From positions 686,586 through 750,585 of the forward strand of contig BCIX01000004.1 of the NCBI GenBank assembly GCA_001600095.1: 64,000 nucleotides of DNA, read 5' to 3'. Numbering within the stretch: position 1 is the stretch's first letter; each line of letters opens with the position of its first letter. The notes under the pieces were generated by a model that searched no databases, was not told the DNA's origin, and saw nothing but the letters and a program-made list of their open reading frames with translations. Source of the DNA: Bullera alba (lineage: Eukaryota; Basidiomycota; Tremellomycetes; Tremellales; Bulleraceae). This document shows, in pieces, positions 22,134 to 33,205 of the stretch. The position numbers were made by a program, and so were the translations under genes.

Positions 22134-24512
22134 CTACACCTTCTCGCCCCGCACTCTGTTCAAGTACAACAGCCAACTCGACATCGCGCCAATGTTTGCC
22201 AAAAGGGTAATCAGCACGGACCACTTGTACTGCTCCTTCTTGCTGAATACAATCATGACGACAAACTTGAGCAAGCCGAACAACGACTGCAGCGAGCTTT
22301 GATAGGACATGGACTTGTTCCGCCGGGGGTGATCCTGGAGTTTCTGCTGGATCTGCTTGATTTGGGAGAGGTCAAAGACGGTGTGTCCCGCTCGGGCAAG
22401 TATGATCCCGGAGAACATGACCGCGGTGTTGATTCTGGCCGGGGTGGAGCGGGGGTGGGTAAAGAAGTGGCCTTCGAAGAAGAAGGCGATTGTGCACGGG
22501 ATGAAACAGGCGATCCCGAGGCTACGGGGGGTACAAGGGGTCAGTCGGGTGTCTACCATAGACGCCAGAATCTCAGACATCAGTGATGTGGGAGTCAGAC
22601 GGTCAGCAGGTCTGTACGACCTGAGTGACCGAGGTGGTGGGATGATGATTGCACAGACAGCACCTACCTCAGACCAAGGGTCCCGCTCCGTCTGGTGCCA
22701 TATCTCCGTTCGACCCTTGCAGCATTACTCGTGCCCACCAAGCATGACACCATGCACAGGATCCTCATGGCCGCTAGGAAGATGTCAGAGTATCCCGCCG
22801 ACATCTTGAAGTGCGCCACGCCCACGGCGTCTGGCCCCCAAGGGTCAGTATGCTCGGTGATGATATTGACAGGTCGACTGACCAAAGTGCAGACTCGTTA
22901 GCCAAGTCAGTGATTGGGCCAAAGAGGCTATACGCCATCAGTCGCTGTCGCCCTGTTGCCAACCAATCCGATGACTTACTCAGGGATACGGGCATATTGG
23001 CGAATTCTCTCCACATCGCAATATCATCTCCCACCGCTGCCTTCACCTCTGCACACCGCCTAGTGACGACAGTGATCGGGTTGAAGGAGGAACCCCAGGT
23101 GCCATTGGTGGCCTTGGCCGATAGGGCGAGTTGATGTCGTCTTGCTTGTTCCTGCATACGCTCAGAGTGGAGTTTTGCCCTGTTGACGTCGGCTCGTTTC
23201 AGGATTGGAAATTGCTCATACACGACCGCCAGCCAGAAATACTCGATAAACAAGGAGGCGAGGGAGAAACAAATGAGGAACTTGGCGGCGCCGGGATACC
23301 CTAGGGTCATTGTAGCGAGGGACACTATCATCTGAAGGTGGATCAGGATCAGTAATAGCCCTATACTTCGGCAGTGAGTGGCCCACCGGGGAGGATATTC
23401 TGGACATGAGGTCGATCGAAGTCATAGTTGCGTTCAATTTGGTCAACAGTGCGGAATCACCTTGAGCGATGGTGGTGACGCTACCCGCGGCCGTCAGTAG
23501 CCTTCTTGACAGAGCGCCGATTCAGGTAACAACACAGGACGAACACGAGCCAGCGCCACTTACAGGTCCTTCTCCACGGCGACGTTGATGCCCACGTCCA
23601 AGACGTATATCCCGGCTGAGGTCGCAATGGTCAAGCTGAGAATCAGGTATATGATCCTCGACTCGTATGACGGGGCGGTATGTTCCAGCGTGGCCGTCGC
23701 AAACTTTCCTATCGGCCCAAAGAGGACTTCCCCAAGAGGTTTAGCTATTGCCCCCGCGCTTTCAATCATCACTTACTGAGGAACAAAGCGTTATTGGCAG
23801 CCACGAGAGTCTACACCCGGACATCAGCTCCAACTTGCCATCGAGGGGTTGAGAGGCAGGCGGACGGACGGACACACCTTCTGCCCGGCGACGGCTCGCC
23901 TCAGGAACTGGAGTTTCGGCATCCTGTCCACGATGCCACCGATGTACCCCGCAAACAGCAATCCCGCCGTGAAAGACGCCAGGCCGGTCAACGACGCTGG
24001 CGCCAGAGAGGTCTTGTACACCTCGGCCACTGGCGAGTCAGCCCACACCACACCCAAATTGTCATCCGATCGGGAGGGGGCTCTGGACTCACGGAATATG
24101 AACACGCTGAAGCGGTAGCAGTTGGTCGAAGTTGTGCTACAACGAACAATCAGCGGGGATCAGGATTGAGAAAGATGGGCTGGGGTCCTCACCTCGATAC
24201 GTGCTGGAGATACAGGCACATCAGGGCTTTCTTGTCCAAGACGACACCGGAGCCAGCACCTTGGGGGTAGCCCACACCGGCCTCTTGGTGTTTTGGGGAC
24301 AGGATCGCTTCCGCAGTATCACTGGGAAGCACGACCTCCCCGGGCGGGCGGGCCGACCTCACATCGGTCTTTCTCGTGGTGATATCTGGAATGTTGTCGG
24401 CGTTGGGGAGTGAGGTAGTCTGGACAGAGGTAATAGTCGCTCCATAGTCCTGAGCGGGGTTGGCGAGCAGAGCCAAGTGCTCCTCGGCATCAGTGTGTGA
24501 TAGCAGAGTCAT
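22134..24512 (-). CDS. Ferroportin-like (SLC40) metal transporter, paralogue 1
   Basis: Ten exons on the minus strand: 24512-24193, 24136-24093, 24029-23878, 23810-23777, 23726-23564, 23480-23387, 23331-22980, 22927-22883, 22830-22668 and 22521-22134, giving 584 residues. It is a multi-span membrane protein. After a roughly 100-residue hydrophilic N-terminus come helices containing EVYKTSLAPASLTGL, AGYIGGIVDRMPKL and LDVGINVAVEKDL. The C-terminal block IILARAGHTVFDLSQIKQI, then SYQSSLQSLFGLLKF, matches the ferroportin signature (FDL...Q...G.Q.S...L). Ferroportins export ferrous iron; for this fungal branch transport substrate and direction are inferred. Its paralogue is at 41937-44278. Exon lengths 44/152/34/163/94 are shared exactly with that gene. 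The C-terminal exon is fused relative to it. Confidence 0.9.
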
Positions 24513-25028
24513 CTTCGCCGTATACTGCTCGAGCGACTCTAAGTCAGGGAATCGCGAATAGGTCAGCTGATCGGTCCCAAACTACATCTCGTATCTCGGC
24601 GATACTCCCCCTGGGCTGTAATCTTATCCCGCCCCAAGTAGAAAGGAGAGCTGGTGACCATCCCACCTGTAGTCCATATGAAAAACAGAGCGTTGCGAAT
24701 CAAAGGAAGGGCCTGCTTCAGTTTGTGCGTGAGATCGGTGATCAGCAGTCTAGGGCGATGTGAAAGGGGTGGCAGGTGGGCGTGCGGAGGAGAGAAATGG
24801 TAAGTGATCGTCGGCGGACTGGGTCAGGGCTAGGACAAATCACCGTATCCAAATGCGTTGAAGGGCGGAGTCATCGCCTTGCGCCCACTCGAGCCTCGCT
24901 GTGGCCTGCATCTTGAATGTCATCATGTTACATGCATAGTAGTTAAGCTCCCAAATTGGTCTGCTGACCTGAGTGCGCCGTAGCAATCTTCTCCCGCATC
25001 ACAATTATTTCCTCACTGCTCAGGCCGC
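24513..25028. other. Interval upstream of ferroportin-like gene 1 / downstream of PRP5
   Basis: The 516 bases lie between the PRP5 stop and the start of ferroportin-like gene 1, both read leftwards, so this is promoter plus PRP5 3' region. No exon was recognised. ATG-initiated ORFs here are short and unsupported. Confidence 0.45.
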
Positions 25029-28000
25029 TCACACGGCATATCGACCTGGTCCACCCGCTCCGCCGCGATCGTTTGCCTATCACCCAGTCAGTCCTAAGCC
25101 ACACTCAGTCTTGATCACCGCCTACTCACGTTCAAAGCGGACATGGACCCATCGACCAGTAGCCGCCTGATCTCCGCCACGGCCGCCTCCACCCTTTCCT
25201 TCTCGTTGCTCTCGATGAGGAAATGCAACTTTGGCTCTGCGCCCAACTTTGGCTCTTCGCCCGGTGGGTAAAAGATACCTCTCTGCGTGATGGACGCGCC
25301 AGTGTTCTCTGCCAGTAACATTGTCTTTTGCTTGTTTGTGACTTGCCAACGGGCCTTTTGGGGGTAATCGTTGATGGGGAAAATTGCGTGCCAGTCCGTC
25401 GCATCGGGGTCTTTGGTCTTTTTGTGTCCAGAGGTATCTTCCCGAACGGCCAATCCGAATTTCTCCGCCTTGGTCAATTCGATATGTTGCGTCAACTTGG
25501 AGACAATGCTCGCTAGGCGAGAAGCATCCACGTTCCTTCCTTCCGCTTTGGCTTTTTCCAGTGCTGCGAGCGTGGAAGCTGGCAGTTGAGCGGCCATGTT
25601 CCCGTGCGAACCGGAAGAGCCTTTGCCCCCAGAGGCAGTGTACAGCGAAGGGATGTTGGCCTTGTCTGGCGCCGGGCCGTTGACAATCTCGACGTGAATC
25701 TCGGTAAAGGTGTAGTCGCCGTCGCCCTGTTGATGCGAAGAGGTGACATTCGGCTTGAACTCGTTCGTCTTGGGTTTGTAAGGGATGACCGCACCCTCGC
25801 GCGAGGCGAGCGACAGCGCTTCCGATGTATCCCCATAAGTCGTCTTTTCCGACCGATCCTTTTCCTCCCTCTTCTTCTCGAGTCTTTCCAGGCCTTTACC
25901 CTTGAAGCCATTGCCGGCGGCTTTGGCCTTGCCGGTTCGGATCTTGGCGAGGAAGGCTATTGCAGAGTCAGCGCGGCACTTCCAACGACACTGTCCGGGA
26001 CTTACCATCGGCCATGGCTTTGAGGTCGGGCGGGATAAATGCCTTACTGGCCTCCAAGGCACGAACGATGTCCACCGAGAACCGATCCTGCTCAGGCGTG
26101 ATGAACGTGATGCAAACACCGGTATTTCCAGCTCGACCCGTTCGTCCCGCTCGATGGACATAGTCTTCCATGTGGTTCGGGGCGTCATAGTTGATGACCA
26201 ATCTCAACTCCTTGACATCTAGTCCTCTGGCCGCCACCGAGGTTGCGACAATGATTGGCACATCACCATTCTTGAAGTTTTTGATGGCCTCATCCCGGTC
26301 CACCTGCTCTTTGCCGCCGTGCAGGGATGCACAGACGTATCCCCTCTGCAGCAGTTCTCTGAACAGATCATCGGCCGACTCTTGCCTGTCGACAAAGACC
26401 AGTGTCCGCGAGTCCTCCTCGTCGTCCTTGTGCTCTTCCCCTTGTTCACCCAGGATCTCGAGCAATCGGGTAAACTTGGTGTCGTTGTCTCTGACTTCTA
26501 CCCGCTGGTCAATCTCCGCCGCGACCACACTTCGTCCACCGACCGTAATCTCCAGTGGTCTCACTAGGATCTTCCTCGCCAGGCCCTCCATCGTCTTCGG
26601 GAATGTGGCAGAGAACAGGACTTTTTGGGCGTCGGGTCGGGTGTTGTTGACAATCTTCATCACTTGGGGTTCAAAGCCCATGTCGAACATACGATCAGCC
26701 TCGTCCATGACGAGGTAGGTGCATCGTCGGAGATTCGTCACTCGTCCATTGTTTGCCGTCAAGAGATCGATCATTCGGCCGGGCGTACAGACAATCACCT
26801 CGGCACCCTTTTTCATCATGGCGATATCCTCCGAGATCGATTGACCGCCAACGCAACAGACGATTCTCATGCCGATCCCCTGAACAAAGACTTTGGCCTC
26901 TTTGTGGATCTGCATCGCCAGTTCTCGAGTCGGCGATAGGATCAAGGCGATTGGACCTTCGTTGCCCGTCACTGGCCGCTGGTCTTTGACGTGTCGGAGG
27001 AGGGGCATGAGGAAAGCGATTGTTTTACCAGACCCCGTCTTGGCAATACCGATCACATCCCTTCCGGACATGACGGCAGGGATGGCTTGGGCTTGGATCG
27101 CAGTCGGAGTCGCCCATTCCTTCTGCCGGATGATCTCGAGCGTGCTGGTGGGCAGACCGAATGCTCCCCAGTTTTTGACTGGTCTGGGCGCATCTAGACC
27201 TCGGATCTTGATACCGTCCATTTCCAAGCGCATCAACTCGGCCTCCTCTTCGTCCATGTCGAGCACTTCGACCGGGGCAGAGTAGAACGACTTTCGGAAT
27301 GGCTCGTACTCGATCTTTGAATGGTCCGGGGTCGGCAAGTCCTTTTTACGAGATTTGCTCGCTGCCATCTGAAGCAATGCTTCTGCCTTGTTCAACTCCT
27401 CCTCTGCCTTGTTCTTGACTTCGTCCTCGTTGTCGCCGTCGTCGTCGAGTTCCAGCAGTCCCATTCTCTTGGCGTCTGTCGTATTGACCCTTTTGACCTC
27501 GGAGTCGTTCTGCTTCATGAACGCTTCCAGCTCGTCTTCCTCCTCTTCCTCGGGCTTGGCATCGACGTCCATCTTTGACTCGGCTTTCGCCGCCGTCAAT
27601 ACCTCTGGCATGGTGTTCTCCTCCATATCCTCGTCGCCGTCCACCACCGCCAGATCGGCGTCCACTGCTGCGACTTTGGCATCGGCTCCGCTCTGAACTT
27701 CGGGATTGACCTCGGGGAGGTTGTCTAGCTTTTGCAATTTTCGCTCGGGCTCCGCTTCGTCGTCCAGTGCCATGGCGCGTTTGATTGGCACAGAGCCAGG
27801 CTTGACGGGGAGTCCTATACGAGACAGGGTACCGAGCGAGAATCCGGTGGGTTTGGCGGGCAGATGGCCGACTACCACGGGGTGTCAGTGTCTGTGTCCA
27901 CTGTTATGATTACTTTGATACTCACTTTTGCTGGTTGACGGACCTGGACTGGACACTGAGGGCTTCTTGTCGGGCTCTGGAGTCGCAGAGGCGCGCTTGC

Positions 28001-28538
28001 CATCTTTCAGCTTTTCCAACTCTCTCTGCTTCTTCCAGGCTTCTAGACGTTCTTTCGCTGTCTTTGGCTTGCCCTCTGGAACTGGCGATGCGGCACTGCT
28101 AGCGGGCTTGGTCGAAGGTCGAGGCGGGGGCAAGGGGGAGCGATTCCGGCGAGAGGGTGCTGGTGGAGGAGAGGGGTCCCTCTCCCGGCGAGAGGTGGTT
28201 GAGGATTCGCCAGCATACCTATCCTCTCTCCTCCTCCCGTCATCTCGGTATCTATCCCTCTCCCTGTCTCTATACCTATCCCCATCCCGACCTCCTCTGT
28301 CATCCCTATCCCTTCCGCTCCCGCGGTCTCGATATCTGTCCCCACTGCGCCTGGCATCGTACGCCTCTTCATCGTCATAACGCCCTGACCGTCTTTCGTC
28401 AGGTCGCCGTGAATCACTACCGCTGCCACCGGCACGGGACCGTTCGTACCTATGTGAAGGAGAGGGGCTCCTGTTGTGACTCCTGTGAGAAGCTCTGTGT
28501 GGTTCTGGCGACCTCGAGCGGCGGGGCGAGCGGGCCAT
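25029..28538 (-). CDS. PRP5: DEAD-box RNA helicase PRP5 (DDX46 orthologue)
   Basis: Four exons on the minus strand: 28538-27926, 27871-26006, 25956-25130 and 25076-25029, giving 1117 residues. Prp5 is the ATPase that helps U2 snRNP bind the intron branch site in the nucleus. The first 200 residues are an Arg/Ser/Asp-rich RS domain with imperfect RDRYRD repeats, as in human DDX46. An acidic segment with [11 protein letters not shown] follows, then the helicase core: [48 protein letters not shown] and [10 protein letters not shown]. The terminal exon encodes only 15 residues ending GRYAV, matching the GRYxV tail typical of Prp5/DDX46. This supports the last intron. The gene is divergent from the UBR7-like gene over 277 bases. 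Confidence 0.96.
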
Positions 28539-28815
28539 TTTGGGCGTGAGCTTGTGTAGAGAGGAGACTCGACGGGTGGATTGAAATCTCGAGGTCTAGT
28601 GGTCGAGTGAGGGGTCGGTGGCAAAGCAATATCTGAAGTGGGGGGACTATTCAAGTTCCACCCAACTTCCCAGCTTACCACCCACCTCGACCTCCACTGA
28701 CAAGGTCCACCTCGTCCTACCTAGCACACAACTATCACAACACCTCGACTACGCCCTTGCCCATCGCCACAGACACTACCAACAGGGACCACAGCCGTAT
28801 ACCACCCTTGGATCG

Positions 28816-30403
28816 ATGTCGCTACCCATCCCTACGGCTTCGAATGCCGCGACGTCGCCGTCGACGCGGTTCACCCCGCTCTCCACGCACTTCCTAAATG
28901 CCCAACCCCCCAACTCGGAGACGACGCTCTCGACGCTCATCGCCCAGTCGGAGCAACTGGCCGAGGAAGCACGAGAAGCACTGCCGTATTCCTTTGACGA
29001 GTGTAGCTATAAACGGGGATACATACGGCAAAGCGTGTGGAGCTGTCTGGACTGTGGGCGGGGGGTCTGTTATGGATGCTCGATATCGTGTCATGGGGGT
29101 GAGTCTGTCGACATCCTTCTGTGCCGAGCTCCCGGGTATATCCAGTCGATGTAAGACGTGATATACTGATACATGGGTTTTAGAGCACAGACTGGTGGAA
29201 CTCTGGACCAGAAGGCATTTCCGGTGCGACTGCCCGACCACCGGTAGATCGACACAAGCCGAGACCTCTTCATACCGGTGTCGCTTGAATGATCCCAGTA
29301 GTCAGCCACAGGAGTGCAACCAAGAGAACAAGTACGGCCCGAATTACTCTGGCAAGTTCTGTCGCTGTGGGCGGGACTATGACCCAGAAACGGAGACCGA
29401 GGCTATGCTCAATTGCATCGCCTGTGAGGATTGGTTCCACGAGTCGTGCTTGAATCTCAGGCCGTCATTACCGGCATCCGACCCAAACCTCATTGCTCAG
29501 ATGAGGGCTACTCAGCCAGATACCGACGATGCAGCCAAGTCCGAAGCGAAGCCCGACCCCGCAAACATCAACGAGGATGACGACGAGGAGGAGGTCTTGA
29601 TCAAGAGCGACACGTACGATGGTCTCATTTGCGCGGCTTGTGTCTCGAGTCACGGGTACCTCCGGAGTCAAGCGGGACGAACGGGCTGGATGGTGATTGA
29701 ACCCAAGGACGGAGGCTGGGAAGTGCTCGGGCGTGCAGACGGGCAGGCGCCGTTGTTGAGTAGTTCCGCGGCCGACGTCAAGGACACAAATGGGACCGAC
29801 AGGTCAGCCGGGACGGACAGTGCACCAATCAGCGTCAAAGCGGGTGCCAATGCCAAGCGGTCGATAGAAGAGGTATCCCCCTCCGAAGCAGAATCCCCCG
29901 CGTTGCCAGTGGACAAGAAAGCCAAGAAGGAGGATCACCCAACTGAGTCACTCCCTCCATTGGTATTGAGGGGGAAGGGCGATGTGTTCCTCGCTGATGG
30001 CGTGAGAGAGCGGCTCAAGGCGACGTTACCTGTAATTCCAGCTGCACCTTGTTCTCTATCGAGCACCTAGCTGATACGATCCAGGCCGAGATTGCAAACT
30101 CACTCCCCTTCCCTCTTGTCGACGAGGAGATTTACGAGCCCCCTCGAGAGACCGAGGACGGTGAGTCGATTCGGGCCTCCCCCATGGTAATTTTGCTGAC
30201 CTTGACCAGATGAGACGCTGGAAGAAGTAACTACTCGGGTGGTCGGCGCGCTGCCTCGCGTGCAGGCGATCGAGGCGATGATGGGCTATCAAAATATGAA
30301 AGCGCGCCTTCAGGAGATGTTGGCCGGGCACGCCCAGGCCGGACGGGCTGTCAGCAAGGAGGATATAGAAGCTGTGTTTGAGCGCCTCCGCGGCGGGAGG
30401 TAA
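28816..30403 (+). CDS. mlo2: UBR7/Mlo2-like protein (UBR box plus PHD finger)
   Basis: Four exons: 28816-29098, 29184-30031, 30085-30160 and 30210-30403, giving 466 residues. A UBR-type zinc finger lies near residues 62-130 (CSYKRGYIRQSVWSCLDC, CYGCSISCH, FRCDCP). It is followed by a PHD-like finger (FCRCGRDYDPE, MLNCIACEDWFHESCLNL, then CAAC). This order is that of human UBR7 and fission yeast Mlo2, which bind degrons or histone tails and act as E3 ligase candidates. An acidic DDDEEE segment and a Lys-rich patch lie between the fingers and the C-terminal helical region (VVGALPRVQAIEAMMGYQNM). An in-frame upstream extension of the exon exists but the first ATG is 28816. It shares a 277-base promoter with PRP5. 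Confidence 0.92.
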
Positions 30404-30618
30404 GCACCGGGAGAGGTGCATGTAGGGGTAGATCAAAAAATCTGTGCTGCCGGCCCGGCAGTGGCGGTACCTGTTGATCATGACTGTTTGCGAGGATTAC
30501 ATCACGTTGTACACTGTAGTCATGGAATGAAATATGCAATGCCCAGCAATGCGATTCGCTAGCCACTGCCTGGCCGTCGTCCGAGATCTTCTTCAACGGA
30601 GACTCTGCCCCTGCCCTC

Positions 30619-32271
30619 TTATGCCGCTCCTGGGACCAACCGCCCATTCTCTCCTTTTCCCTGTCCGTTCGCTTGAGCATTCTTCTTCTTCCTAGCCTGC
30701 CTCCTCCTTCCGTCCAACAATGCATCGTCCACGGCCTCTGCCACCGGCAACTCGACGTACGACCACCCATCCCCCTTTTTATCCAACTTCAAGTCTCCCC
30801 ACGGGCGATCCTCCTCTTCGCGCCACTTGAGGACCTTGTTCAATTCCTTCTCTATCCTCGGCAGATCCAAAGGTCCCTCGCGCGGTTTCGGCACTATATC
30901 CCCCGGAACGACCACTTGTGTCGTTGCACCCGGGGGACCGGCGGGAGCGGGGCGAATGATAGTGGTGGTTAAAATCGCTTTACCTTTTCCTTTCCCGCCG
31001 GCGCCTATAGTCAACACCTTGCGAGCGTTCTCACCCTGGGATGAGGGGGTGGTGCCTGTTGGGGCCGATAAGGATGGAAAGGCCCCGCCGCCTGATTCAG
31101 CAATCAATCTGTCCCTGCGATCCCTCTCCCGCCGATCCCGTAGTGATTGCTCCTTGTCCAATTGAGCCTCGATTTCAGCTTGCAGTCGCATGATAAGTCG
31201 GGATAGTCCGGCGGGGGAGTACAGCAGATTCTGACAGGATGGACAGGGTAGGTGGACTGGGTGGAGGATACAGACGATCAACCCGCAATTCGAGCAGTGC
31301 GGCGTGTGTAACGACAATGGGTGAACTCGTGCTGCGTTATTCCGCACAAAATTAGCAGTAAGCTACTAACATCATATCTCTCCATGCGGACTCACCCTGG
31401 CAGAAACAATCAGGAATGAGTTGTTCCTCCTTAGCCACCTTGCCCTCTCCTTGGACCACTCTCAATTTTTCGATCGTGTCTTCGAGTCGCTTGACCTCTT
31501 TCGACTTTGGCAGATCCCAAATCTTCTCCCCGCCGCCTCTCTCCGTTTCTCTATTACCCGACCCCGATCCACTGCCATTCCTCGACTCCCTCGGCTTCGA
31601 CTTGGCCTCTGTGAACGTGACGGCCCCTGCGGACCTGGGCACCTCGGCGCGCGAGTGGGGCGTGTTGCTCCCCGACCGCGAGGCGGATCCCGAGGGTGTG
31701 GGGTTCGATTCGTCTGCCTCCCTGTTCTTCAAATACACGCTCCCTTGACCCCCCGCCAGACCTCTCATGCCCTTTTCACCCTGCGCGCTCCCGCCAAGGC
31801 GATATCCAACGCCCAATCCCACCCCACCGACTCCGGGCGTCGTCCTCCCATTTAGAGATTGATTCCCAGCGCCGAGTCCGACCGATCCTACGGATCCGAA
31901 ACGAGGTTGTTCGTTGGATACCACCTTTCCCTCCAACGCTCCTCCGGGCAAAGACGCCCCAGCCCCAGCTCCAGAGGTAGATGGACCGGGTACGATGGAT
32001 GGGAATCGGAAGGACATGTATCGCTCCACAAAAGCCTTCGCCCGGGGAGTCACCCCGAGGAAATCTTGTAAATGCGATTTGAGCTTTACTTGCGATGTGT
32101 TCCCCTCGAGATCCGGGAGGATGGCTTCGATCACCGTTTGGGTGTCTGAGCGCGGGGGCGGAGGCGTCAGCTCGATACCATCCAGTGATATAGACAAGTA
32201 GATCAGCGAGGCCACTCACCAAAGCCAAGGATCTCCGAGAGCTCCTTGACGACCCAGCCTGGTCTGCTCAT
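30619..32271 (-). CDS. TRIP4/Rqt4-like protein (ASC-1 complex zinc finger)
   Basis: Three exons on the minus strand: 32271-32220, 32145-31396 and 31331-30619, giving 504 residues. The N-terminus (VVKELSEILGFD, then VIEAILPDL and LQDFLG) matches the CUE-like start of TRIP4. A zinc finger of the C2HC5 type spans the second intron: CFCQARVHPLSLHTPHCSNC, then CG.IVC and CPSC. TRIP4 and yeast Rqt4 belong to the ASCC/RQT complex that splits collided ribosomes. The region between is Gly/Ser-rich with an arginine-rich coiled stretch (SLRDRRERDRRDRLI) after the finger. The ASCH domain of animal TRIP4 is absent, as in Rqt4. The ATG at 32271 is preferred because upstream codons are out of phase with this exon. 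Confidence 0.9.
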
Positions 32272-33205
32272 CTCGAAGATTGACCGGGGACTTGAGCCTG
32301 CCGTGTGCTTCGTGTAGGTGATGACGAGAGCTTCTTCTAAGGCGTGATCCGAGACCGAAGAGACTCAGGAGAGTGTCACGAACTATGGGCTGTATTGGAG
32401 CCAAGGAGGCCGCGGTAAGTGGGTCGTAGTCAAAGTACAGTTGAGAGTTAGCACCTCGAAATTGAGATCACGCTCGGTGGATCGTTCACTGGGTTTTCAT
32501 TTCGGATCCGACGCGATCCGGCGGCGGCAAGTTTCAGACTCATTCCTCTCCTGCAAGGCTGCTCGACACGTCTATTAGAGTGTACGGCGAAGGCATCCAT
32601 GAAATACTGCAGCAGTGGTCACACTGATCAGATGCATACATCTTCATTTCGTATCTGGCCGCCGGGAGGAAAAGGGGTCAAAGTCAAGTCGGGATCGGGA
32701 CAGAGGGGGGGCTGGCCTGGGGGAAAAGTGAGAAATACGCAAGTGGGACCGAAAAGCTATTCTGACAACGGTACGAACGGGGAGAAATCAGTTGGGCGGA
32801 TCCTTGGGCAAGAGATATGAATGGCACGAAGTTCCAGTAGGAGATTCGACCGGCTGCGAGGTTGAAGGGTGCACCGGGAGGTCGGGTGATGTGTCATGTT
32901 GATGTCGAGTGGGTTGACGTTCAGATCTGCCACCGTCATTGACCTCCTTCCGTGCCCCACCCCCCGATCACCTCTCCATCCTCTCATGATCCTCCTGTCC
33001 ATCTGCTTCAGTCCCCATCTTCCATCCTAGTAGTACATCGTCCATGGTATCGAGCGTAGAAAATCGACTGCGGTGTCGACAAGAGAGGTGGAATTCCGGA
33101 AAGTGACGTAGATGTATGTCCGTCGATGATCGGTCCGGAGTGATGGTGGTGTGATTACAATACTATTACAATTTCGAATTCCAACGAAGGCGATTCCAGC
33201 TGCAC
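32272..33205. other. Interval between TRIP4-like start and Ppz stop
   Basis: Both flanking genes read leftwards, so this is the 3' region of the Ppz-type gene plus the promoter of the TRIP4-like gene. A GGGGGGG run lies near 32705. Open codons upstream of the TRIP4 start (about 32305-32345) look protein-like in two frames but cannot be joined by normal splicing. No separate gene was found. Confidence 0.5.

Noticed and set aside
23745..23776. A 32-nt intron ending at AATAG in ferroportin-like gene 1.
   Set aside because: Too short for this genome. Using the AG at 23728-23727 gives a 50-nt intron and the sequence FLILFGP, matching FLILLGP in the paralogue and the exact 163-nt exon length.
25968..27878. 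Long plus-strand ORFs opposite PRP5, KGD1 and AROM (for example 38842-39267, 26191-26718).
   Set aside because: They are antisense shadows caused by codon bias of the real genes; none has a motif.
32300..32410. Apparent frameshift in the TRIP4-like gene: two protein-like frames upstream (ending in SLFGLGS and in ALEEALVITYTKH).
   Set aside because: The FGLD-type CUE element is fully supplied by exon 1 (32271-32220) joined to exon 2, starting at a proper ATG, so no frameshift is needed. The upstream frame has an in-frame TGA and the other begins with TTG, not ATG.
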